Program-made: the position numbers and the translations under genes
Source of the DNA: SAR116 cluster bacterium
GTDB lineage: Bacteria; Pseudomonadota; Alphaproteobacteria; Puniceispirillales; Puniceispirillaceae
Length of the DNA stretch: 17,691 nt
NCBI GenBank assembly: GCA_004213025.1
Contig: SHBC01000015.1
Span: 1-17,691 of the forward strand
Reading direction: 5' to 3'
Notes under the pieces: generated by a model
What the model was told of the DNA's origin: nothing
The model's input: the letters and a program-made list of their open reading frames with translations, nothing else
The model's database searches: none
In this document: positions 6,928-12,763 of the stretch, piece after piece
Position numbering within the stretch: position 1 is the first letter of the stretch
Layout of the letters: each line of letters starts with the position of its first letter

Positions 6928-8203
6928 CGGTCTCGCCGGGCTCGTACAGGACGCCCTTGCCAAGCATGTCGGTGCACAGCTCCGCCGTCCAGGGAAGCAT
7001 CAGCGCGCCGCAGCGGCTGTCACGATAAAGCCGCTCGAGAGGCAGCGATTTCAGCATTGCCTGGCCACCACAGGTGCGGATGGCAAGCTGCGCGATCTCG
7101 TTGGCGTTTTCCATCACGCTGTATTGCGCCGCCCAGGCGCGCAGCAGTGAATCCTTGCCCGGGTTGGGGCGCGCCTCGCTGATTGACTGGAACCACAGCG
7201 ACTTTGTCTGTTCCAGCATGATCTTCATCTGTGCGACGGCAAGCTGTTTGGTCGGATACATCCGGCGTTTCACCGGCGGCGTGCCGGGCATCTCGCCGCG
7301 AAGATAGCGCACGGTGAAATCATAGGCTGCCTGCGCAATCCCCATATAGCTTGGGGTCAGGGTCATGAACATATGCGGCCATTGCTTGGCGGCGTTGAAA
7401 TAGACACCGCGCGGCATCAACTGCTCGCTGAACGGGATGAAGACATCCTTGAAGATCAGCGTTCTCGACACCGTGCCACGCATGCCAAGCGGGTCCCAAT
7501 GCCCCTCGACGGACACCCCGGGGGTGTCACGCTGGATGGCGACATACATGGTGTTGGCGCGCGATGGCCGGCTGTCCGCTGTCTCCAGCTCGGTGCACAG
7601 GACGCCATAATGATCGGCATGGCCCGACAGTGAGGCAAAGATCTTACGGCCATTGACGATCCAGCCGCCATCGGTCCGCAGCGCCGTGGTGCCAAACGCC
7701 GCCTTGCCGGCCGCCGCGTCGCCGCCCTCGGAAAAGGGCTGCGCATAGATCGCACCGTCTTTGAGGATGCGCTTGTAATGGCGGGCCCGCATCGCGGCAT
7801 GTTCCGTGCGCTGCGCGGCGCTCATATCCACACCATCGGCCAGAACGCCTGTCCACAGGCAGGAACTGACATGCATGTTGAAGGTCAGCGCGGTGGCCCC
7901 GCAATAGCGCCCGATCTCGGCCGCCGCCAGCATATAGGCGCGCAAATCGGCGCCGCGCCCGCCATGTTCGGCAGGAATGCAGATGCCAAGAAGATCATGC
8001 GCCTTCAGATCGGCGTAATTCTCGGTCGGGAAGCGCGCCTCGCGGTCTATCTCGGCGGCGCGCGGGGCGAATTTCGCCTGCGCCAGCTGCCGCGTCTCGG
8101 CGCAGAGCGCGGCCTCGAATTCGGTCAGGTTCCAGCTGTCCGGGGCGAAAATCGGCGCATCAACCGGCTGTCCGTCAAGTCGTGATGTGCTGCCATCATG
8201 CAT
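6911..8203 (-). CDS. Acyl-CoA dehydrogenase family flavoprotein
   Basis: A 430-residue member of the acyl-CoA dehydrogenase family. The N-terminal helical domain is followed by LLGICIPAEHGGRGADL, FNMHVSSC, the flavin-binding YAQPFSEGGDAAAG region, a beta-barrel segment (GGWIVNGRKIFASLSGHAD; WDPLGMRGTVSRTLIFKDVFIP) and a C-terminal helical domain with QLAIRTCGGQAMLKSLPLERLYRD. It would introduce an alpha-beta double bond in an acyl-CoA and pass electrons to ETF. Some relatives instead act as oxygen-dependent hydroxylases, so the reaction is not fixed. A Glu lies in the C-terminal WTAELC segment, but I could not confirm it as the catalytic base. The ATG at 8203 sits inside a 14-bp palindrome and overlaps the upstream hydrolase stop by 8 bp. 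An upstream in-frame extension to 8335 is rejected because it lies within the hydrolase gene and has no family similarity. Confidence 0.88.
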   Translation of the reverse strand: MHDGSTSRLDGQPVDAPIFAPDSWNLTEFEAALCAETRQLAQAKFAPRAAEIDREARFPTENYADLKAHDLLGICIPAEHGGRGADLRAYMLAAAEIGRYCGATALTFNMHVSSCLWTGVLADGVDMSAAQRTEHAAMRARHYKRILKDGAIYAQPFSEGGDAAAGKAAFGTTALRTDGGWIVNGRKIFASLSGHADHYGVLCTELETADSRPSRANTMYVAIQRDTPGVSVEGHWDPLGMRGTVSRTLIFKDVFIPFSEQLMPRGVYFNAAKQWPHMFMTLTPSYMGIAQAAYDFTVRYLRGEMPGTPPVKRRMYPTKQLAVAQMKIMLEQTKSLWFQSISEARPNPGKDSLLRAWAAQYSVMENANEIAQLAIRTCGGQAMLKSLPLERLYRDSRCGALMLPWTAELCTDMLGKGVLYEPGETDEDQA

Positions 8204-9071
8204 GATGTGTCCGGTCCTGCCCGTCGCCGCCCACAGGCGGATCATTGTTCTTTTCAAGAGTCTGCAGAAAGGCCAGCATGGCCTTGTTACAGTCCTGATG
8301 CGCCTCACTATTGACCAGATGACCGGCATTTTCAATCACCAGCAATGCCGCATCCGGCAGGCGGTCCGCCATTTTCGCCATCACCCGGGCCGGGCTGTTG
8401 TCATCCTTGCCGCCAGCGATCAGCAGGCTGGGACAGGTAATCAGATGCTGATCATCGCGCCTGTTGAAACTGACCAGCGTTGCCAGCACCTGGCGATAGG
8501 CTGCCTCGGGAATGGCCGCCATGGCCGTGATGGCGTCATCGCGGGTGGCGCTGTCGGCATCCGGGCCAAGCACCGCCGGAATGGCTTCGGCGGCAAGCGC
8601 ACTCATGCCGATCCCCTGATCAAGCGGTGCCAGCCTTGCGGCAAGAAAGGAATCGCGGAAACTGTCATCGCGCCCGCCAAAACCCGGCACGGTGGCGATC
8701 AGCACCAGCCCGGCAACGCGGTCCGGATGGCGGATTGCCATCTCCTGCGCAATCATGCCGCCAATCGACTGCCCGGCAATGACGACGCGCGTCAGGCCAA
8801 GCTCATCCAGTGCGGCGACCAGTCGGTCACACAGCGCGGCAAAATCCATCGCGGCAAGCGGCGCCGAATTGCCATAGCCCGGCATGTCCCATGACAGGAC
8901 CCGCTGGCCCGGTCCGGCAAGCCCGGCGATCTGGGCGCGGAAACTCGTCGCATCACCGCCAATGCCGTGAAGACAGACAAGTGGCGGGGCGCTTGCGTGT
9001 TCGCTGCCGCCGGCAAGAAAGCTGGTTCCGGCGGCGGTCAGACGTTCCGGGTCACCGCCCATGCCGGTCAT
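8196..9071 (-). CDS. Alpha/beta hydrolase, possible ring-cleavage product hydrolase
   Basis: A 291-residue alpha/beta hydrolase. The oxyanion-hole motif is LHGIGGDATSF (34-44), the nucleophile elbow is AGQSIGG with Ser102, the acid is in AGGKDD (Asp223 or 224), and the base is His251 in NAGHLVNSEAH. The overall form resembles 3-oxoadipate enol-lactonase and MhpC/NicD-type enzymes. It starts at ATG 9071 with a 4-base ATGA overlap with the dioxygenase gene. In nicotinate degraders NicX is paired with NicD, an alpha/beta hydrolase that deformylates N-formylmaleamate. The direct coupling here to a NicX-like gene makes hydrolysis of that enzyme's product the leading guess. Sequence similarity to NicD itself looked only family-level, so the reaction stays open. 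The C-terminal 20 residues are polar and probably disordered. Confidence 0.85.
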   Translation of the reverse strand: MTGMGGDPERLTAAGTSFLAGGSEHASAPPLVCLHGIGGDATSFRAQIAGLAGPGQRVLSWDMPGYGNSAPLAAMDFAALCDRLVAALDELGLTRVVIAGQSIGGMIAQEMAIRHPDRVAGLVLIATVPGFGGRDDSFRDSFLAARLAPLDQGIGMSALAAEAIPAVLGPDADSATRDDAITAMAAIPEAAYRQVLATLVSFNRRDDQHLITCPSLLIAGGKDDNSPARVMAKMADRLPDAALLVIENAGHLVNSEAHQDCNKAMLAFLQTLEKNNDPPVGGDGQDRTHHA

Positions 9072-10117
9072 ACCGGCACGCCGTCGCGGACGACAACCCT
9101 GTCATCGAGGCTGATGGTGCATCCCATCATCGGCAGGTCGAAATGCCCTTCGGTGAAGCGCCCGGCAAATTCGTTGGCGCCTGTTGAATACAGAAAATTG
9201 CCGGCCAGCGCGCGAAGCTCGGTGCCGTTCAGGTCGGCCTTGTCATACATCGTCAGCGCCTCATACCGCGCCGCCGGATTGAGTCCCCAGCCAACATGGC
9301 TGGTGGCAAAGGCAAGCGGGTCGTTGAAGCCATCAAGATAGCGTTTCATCAGTTGGGCATCGGTGCCATCGCCACTGATTTCGGTGATGAAATCATCACG
9401 GATCACGCAGCGCACCTCGCTTTCGAAATAGCGCTTGAAGGTCAGATTGATGTCACCCGGGGCAAAGACAATCGTGCCGTTGCAGCTTGCCCGGCGCGGA
9501 AAGCTGACGACAAGGCCGCCGGGCCAGTGCGCCAATGTTCCCGGCCTGTCGGTCCATCCCCAGACGCCCACCGTCGGAATGTCGGTCATTGTCACGGTCA
9601 GGTCGGTGCCGGCGGGCGAGGTGACTTTCATCATGCTGGCGGCGCGGCAGGTGGCAACGGCCTCGCGGACAATCTGTTTCATCGCCGGGTCGGGGCGAAG
9701 CCGCGCCAGAATTTCCGGATGCTCGTTCGAGATCGTCATGATCCGCGCACCGGCCTTCAGGATGCTGGCGGTCTGCGGTGCATGCATCAGCCCTTCGACC
9801 GTCAGGTCGATGACAAGGTCCGAATCGCACAGGCTGCTGACAGCGGCCGTCTCGCCGGTCAACGCTGTCGAGGCGCCGGTGGACCTGATGATCGGGCCGG
9901 CAGCTGGCTGCTTGCTGGGAACGGCGATGATCCGGTGCGCCAGCTTCATACCGGTCAGCGCGTCAACCGTCAGATCGATATTGATCTGCCGGCTCTGCGT
10001 TTCCGTGAGCAGGGTTATGGTCTCGTCGGCTTGCGCCCCGCACATGGTGAAAAGCTCGGTAAAGGCGTTGAGCCAGGCGCCCTCATAGGGTGGTGCTGAC
10101 GCGGTATCGGTCGGCAT
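9068..10117 (-). CDS. NicX-like 2,5-dihydroxypyridine 5,6-dioxygenase family protein
   Basis: A 349-residue protein that matches the whole length of NicX from Pseudomonas putida as I recall it (350 residues). NicX is a mononuclear iron dioxygenase that cleaves 2,5-dihydroxypyridine to N-formylmaleamate. It is not of the classical 2-His-1-carboxylate extradiol type. The strongest blocks are TSHVGWGLNPAARYEAL, ALAGNFLYSTGAN and GHFDLPMMGCTISLDD. The three iron ligands reported for NicX (His265, Ser302, Asp320) have clear counterparts at His274, Ser311 and Asp327. The middle block GVWGWTDRPGTLAHWPGG also fits. ATG at 10117 is chosen over GTG 10120; it lies 3 bases past the stop of the RAM-domain gene, with weak SD AAGGATC. 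It overlaps the next hydrolase gene by 4 bases. It is placed with PaaG and a P450 rather than with nicotinate genes, so the substrate may be another hydroxylated ring. Confidence 0.88.
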   Translation of the reverse strand: MPTDTASAPPYEGAWLNAFTELFTMCGAQADETITLLTETQSRQINIDLTVDALTGMKLAHRIIAVPSKQPAAGPIIRSTGASTALTGETAAVSSLCDSDLVIDLTVEGLMHAPQTASILKAGARIMTISNEHPEILARLRPDPAMKQIVREAVATCRAASMMKVTSPAGTDLTVTMTDIPTVGVWGWTDRPGTLAHWPGGLVVSFPRRASCNGTIVFAPGDINLTFKRYFESEVRCVIRDDFITEISGDGTDAQLMKRYLDGFNDPLAFATSHVGWGLNPAARYEALTMYDKADLNGTELRALAGNFLYSTGANEFAGRFTEGHFDLPMMGCTISLDDRVVVRDGVPV

Positions 10118-10120
10118 CAC

Positions 10121-10381
10121 TCAGATGCCCCGATCCTTGGTGAAGGGGTTGAAGCAGACGATGGTGTTGGTGTCGCGGACACCCGCCACCTTCTGGATGC
10201 ACTCGCAGACATAGTGGCCGATATCATCATTGTTATCGAGCCTGAACATGGTGAACAGATCATAGTCGCCGGAGGTTGAATAGACGATCGGCGCCTCGGG
10301 AAGGTCGGCCAGCGTCGCCGCGACATCATAGGTGCGCCCGATCTCGCATTTCACCATCACAATCAGATTGCGCTTGTCCAT
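10121..10381 (-). CDS. Stand-alone AsnC/Lrp ligand-binding (RAM) domain protein
   Basis: An 86-residue protein consisting only of the alpha-beta ligand-binding domain found at the C-terminus of Lrp/AsnC regulators. The pattern is LIVMVKCEIGRTYDVAATL, then IVYSTSGDYDLFTMFRL and IQKVAGVRDTNTIV. The N-terminal helix-turn-helix is absent. Such free-standing domains form decamers or octamers and bind amino acids or related small molecules. Some modulate full-length Lrp proteins. I chose ATG 10381 because AAGGGG lies 8 bases before it. An in-frame ATG at 10411 would add ten residues but has a poorly placed GGGG. It stops 3 bases before the dioxygenase start, so the two are coupled. A role as substrate sensor or enzyme partner for the dioxygenase is inference. 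Confidence 0.85.
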   Translation of the reverse strand: MDKRNLIVMVKCEIGRTYDVAATLADLPEAPIVYSTSGDYDLFTMFRLDNNDDIGHYVCECIQKVAGVRDTNTIVCFNPFTKDRGI

Positions 10382-10432
10382 TACCTGTTCCCCTTCCGGC
10401 GCTGTATTCATGCCCCGTCAACATGCCCTGCT

Positions 10433-10459
10433 TCACCGCGGAAAGTCCAGTGCCCTCAT
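10433..10459 (-). other. Possible 8-codon mini-ORF between P450 and RAM-domain genes
   Basis: The P450 stop TGA overlaps an ATG (ATGA, 10456-10459). This ATG opens MRALDFPR with stop at 10433-10435, and that stop is itself overlapped by a GTG (GTGA). The next frame then reads through the start of the RAM-domain gene. The 74-bp gap otherwise holds repeated (A/G)GGGCATG motifs and the SD of the next gene. Translation is unproven; the arrangement is listed because similar links occur at other junctions. Confidence 0.25.
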
Positions 10460-11679
10460 GCCCCGCCAGCAAGCGTCAGCGGCATGCATTCAAAGCCACG
10501 GAAGCGCACACGTGGCGAGCGGCGCATGCCACCCTCCACCCGCAGGCCGGGCCAGCGGCGGAACAGGCTTGCCAGCGCGATCTGTCCCTCGATCCGGGCG
10601 ATGCTGTTGCCGGCGCAGACATGCACCCCGCCGGCAAAGGCAAGATGCTGGTTATCGCCGCGGTCGAGGCGGAATTCGTCGGGATGGTCGAACATCGCCG
10701 GGTCGCGGTTGGCGGCGCCCATGCCAAGCGTGATCAGGGTGCCGGAAGGCCAGATCTTGCCACCCATCTCGAAATCGGCCACGGCCCGCCTGTTGCCGAG
10801 CTGGTTCGGACTTTCCATCCGCAGGATTTCCTCAATGGCGGCTGGCCAAAGGTCCGAATTCGCGGCAAGCTGGGCGACGATCTGCGGGCGCTGCGCCAGC
10901 AGGAAAATCCCCGAACAGATCAGGTTGGTCGTCGTCTCATGACCGGCATTGAGGATGAAGATGCAGTTCTGAAGAAGTTCATGCGGCAACAGGTTGGCAT
11001 CCTCGCCGGCATCAAAGGTCTCGCGGATCAGCCGTGCCATGATATCACCTGCCGCCGCCAGATCCTCGGCGCGCCGCCGTGCGACAAGCGCTTCCAGATA
11101 GGCCAGAAACGCGCGGACGGCACTTTCGCCCGCATCGAACTGCTGCTGCGAAATCTCTGGCTCCAGCGCGCCCAGAATGGCCAGCGACCAGTCGCGAAGT
11201 GGCTCTCGTTCGGCGCGCGGGATGGCCAGTAGATTGCCAATCACCTCGATTGGGATGTTCTGTGCGAAATGCGCCACCGCGTCGATCGGCTTGCCGGCCT
11301 GCTGGCGCGCCGCAAGGTCCTCGATCAGCCTGTCGACAAGCTGCTGCACGACAACATCCATGCCGGCGATGGCGCGCGGCGCAAGGGCGCCGGCAATGGC
11401 CCGCCGCACGCGGGTATGCAGCGGCGCGTCATTGAAGACAAGCGAGGTCGTGTGATGCTGATAGAGGAGCGAATCGCCGAATTTCGGATAGAACTCGATC
11501 TTCTTGTCGGATGAGAAGGTCTTGCGGTCCTTGTAGACGCGTACAAGATCGGCATGGCGTGACAGGAACAGCCCGCCGCCCGGCATTTCATAGACCGGGT
11601 CACGTTCACGCAGCGCCGCGTAATGCGGGTGCGGGTTGTCGATGAAATCATCGGGGAGTCTTGTCAGGTCAAAGATCAT
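10456..11679 (-). CDS. Soluble bacterial cytochrome P450
   Basis: A 407-residue class I-type P450. The I-helix oxygen-activation motif is NAGHETTTN (Glu248-Thr249), the K-helix ExxR is EEILR, followed by NRRAV, and the haem loop is FAGGVHVCAG with Cys355 as the thiolate ligand. Length and motifs are complete and there is no membrane anchor, so it is cytosolic. It needs a ferredoxin and reductase, and neither is encoded in the window. ATG 11679 (MIFDLTRLPDD) is used. The longer TTG start at 11730 would run back into paaG and adds residues not typical of the family. The gap to paaG is 16 bp. In this operon it could hydroxylate the substrate of the ring-cleaving dioxygenase or a side product of phenylacetate metabolism. 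The exact CYP family is not assigned. Confidence 0.92.
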   Translation of the reverse strand: MIFDLTRLPDDFIDNPHPHYAALRERDPVYEMPGGGLFLSRHADLVRVYKDRKTFSSDKKIEFYPKFGDSLLYQHHTTSLVFNDAPLHTRVRRAIAGALAPRAIAGMDVVVQQLVDRLIEDLAARQQAGKPIDAVAHFAQNIPIEVIGNLLAIPRAEREPLRDWSLAILGALEPEISQQQFDAGESAVRAFLAYLEALVARRRAEDLAAAGDIMARLIRETFDAGEDANLLPHELLQNCIFILNAGHETTTNLICSGIFLLAQRPQIVAQLAANSDLWPAAIEEILRMESPNQLGNRRAVADFEMGGKIWPSGTLITLGMGAANRDPAMFDHPDEFRLDRGDNQHLAFAGGVHVCAGNSIARIEGQIALASLFRRWPGLRVEGGMRRSPRVRFRGFECMPLTLAGGA

Positions 11680-11695
11680 GGCACGGCGGTGAGAT

Positions 11696-12481
11696 TCAAC
11701 TTCCGGTGAAACGGGGTGGGCGCTTTTCAAGAAAGGCGGTCACACCTTCACGATAATCATCGGTGGCACCGGCGCGCGACTGCAACTCGGCCTCAAGCTC
11801 AAGCTGTTCCTCAAGCGTGTTTTCCGTCGCCGCCTGGATTGCCTGCTTGGTCAGGGTGAGGCCGGTGGTCGGGCCGGTGGCAAGTTTGCGCGCCAGATCC
11901 TGCGCCTCTGCCATCAGATCGTCATCATCGACAGCCTTCCAGATCAGCCCCCATTCGGCGGCCGTTTCGGCCGGCAGCGGTTCGGCCAGCATCGCCAGCG
12001 CCCGCGCCCGCGCCGGCCCGACAAGACGGGTCAGCGCCCAGCTGCCGCCGGCATCCGGGATCAGCCCGATGCGGGCAAAGGCCTGCAGGAATTTCGCGCC
12101 TCGCGCGGCCAGAACGATGTCACAGGCAAGCGCGATATTGGCGCCGGCGCCGGCCGCCGCGCCATTCACCGCGGCGATGGTCGGTTTCGGCATGTCGCGG
12201 ATCAGCCTGATATTCGGGTTGAAGAAATTGCGAAGTGTCTCGCCAAGGTCCGGCACATCACCTTTCGCCGGGTCGCGGTCACCAAGATCCTGCCCGGCGC
12301 AGAAGCCGCGGCCGGCACCGGTCAGCAGAACCGCGCGGCAGGCATCATCATCCCGCGCCGCCTCAAGCGCCGCGCGAAAGGCGATATGCATCTCCTCGGT
12401 GAAGGCGTTGAGCTTGTCCGGCCGGTTCAGCGTGATCACCCGCAGGGGCCCGTCTGTCGTCACAAGAATGGTGTCACTCAT
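11696..12481 (-). CDS. paaG: 1,2-epoxyphenylacetyl-CoA isomerase PaaG
   Basis: A 261-residue crotonase-fold protein. PaaG isomerises ring-1,2-epoxyphenylacetyl-CoA to oxepin-CoA. The first oxyanion-hole segment is GFCAGQDLGDRDP, the form characteristic of PaaG. It is followed by DLGETLRNFFNP, then PTIAAVNGAAAGAGAN (second oxyanion element), FARIGLIPDAGGSW with the active-site Asp, and the C-terminal DYREGVTAFLEKRPPRFTG. These blocks parallel E. coli PaaG almost along its whole length. ATG 12481 has SD GGAG seven bases upstream (12489-12492). It is divergent from paaZ across a 282-bp control region and heads the minus-strand operon, so phenylacetate signals probably also control the P450 and dioxygenase genes behind it. 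A plain enoyl-CoA hydratase is less likely. Confidence 0.93.
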   Translation of the reverse strand: MSDTILVTTDGPLRVITLNRPDKLNAFTEEMHIAFRAALEAARDDDACRAVLLTGAGRGFCAGQDLGDRDPAKGDVPDLGETLRNFFNPNIRLIRDMPKPTIAAVNGAAAGAGANIALACDIVLAARGAKFLQAFARIGLIPDAGGSWALTRLVGPARARALAMLAEPLPAETAAEWGLIWKAVDDDDLMAEAQDLARKLATGPTTGLTLTKQAIQAATENTLEEQLELEAELQSRAGATDDYREGVTAFLEKRPPRFTGS

Positions 12482-12587
12482 AAGCTGTCTCCGCTACAGA
12501 ACCCAAAGCCTAGGCAAGCGGGCCCCAGGCTGACCAGCGAAAAATGCTGCGTATGAGGCCGGAATGTGCAGGAACCTCGGTTATGGC

Positions 12588-12617
12588 TTTACATAGACTG
12601 ACCGGTCGGTCAATAAT
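12588..12617 (+). promoter_or_regulatory. Candidate sigma-70 promoter for paaZABCDE
   Basis: TTTACA (12588-12593) and AATAAT (12612-12617) are separated by 18 bp and could be -35 and -10 boxes. A second A/T-rich hexamer TAATAT lies at 12624-12629. The TetR-type inverted repeat fills the spacer, as expected for a repressible promoter. The paaZ start is about 140 bp downstream, leaving a long leader with repeats. The remaining divergent sequence 12493-12587 should carry the paaG promoter, but I could not place it. Confidence 0.4.
12599..12612. promoter_or_regulatory. TetR-type operator (TGACCG-N2-CGGTCA) in the paaG/paaZ intergenic region
   Basis: A perfect inverted repeat of 6-bp arms, TGACCG and CGGTCA, around a 2-bp centre. 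GACCGnnCGGTC-like sites are typical of TetR-family repressors of CoA-thioester catabolism, including PaaR-type regulators that respond to phenylacetyl-CoA. Its position between candidate -35 and -10 elements of paaZ and upstream of divergent paaG fits repression of both operons. The regulator gene is not in the window. Confidence 0.55.
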
Positions 12618-12674
12618 AAGGTGTAATATAGAGTAATGCAGGTGGGACATACACCGACGCGGTGCGATCAGGGC

Positions 12675-12722
12675 ATGCCGTGCCTCGTCGTCACCAAAGG
12701 TGTAAACCCAAGCAGGGTGTAA
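12675..12722 (+). other. Possible 15-codon leader ORF upstream of paaZ
   Basis: ATG 12675 opens MPCLVVTKGVNPSRV and stops at TAA 12720-12722. The 12 bases GATCAGGGCATG containing its start (12666-12677) are an exact copy of the paaZ initiation region (12755-12766). The ORF ends inside the 17-bp repeat array. It could be a translated leader that influences paaZ, or a by-product of duplication of the paaZ start. Confidence 0.3.
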
Positions 12723-12748
12723 ACCCAAACAGGGTGTGAGCCCGAAAA
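12698..12748 (+). repeat. Three 17-bp tandem repeats in the paaZ leader
   Basis: Units lie at 12698-12714, 12715-12731 and 12732-12748 (consensus GGGTGTAAACCCAAACA; the third copy is more diverged). Each of the first two contains a GGGT/ACCC short inverted repeat and the sequence GTGTAA; the third has GTGTGA. The array lies directly before the paaZ SD (GGAG at 12750-12753). Confidence 0.85.
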
Positions 12749-12763
12749 CGGAGTGATCAGGGC

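Noticed and set aside
1..10120. A complete nicotinate degradation (nic) cluster
   Set aside because: Only NicX-like and generic hydrolase and FAD hydroxylase genes are present; nicotinate hydroxylase, maleamate amidase and maleate isomerase are absent from the window.
10382..10411. Longer start (ATG 10411) for the RAM-domain protein
   Set aside because: The GGGG before it is too close to the start, while ATG 10381 has a well-spaced AAGGGG; the longer form remains possible.
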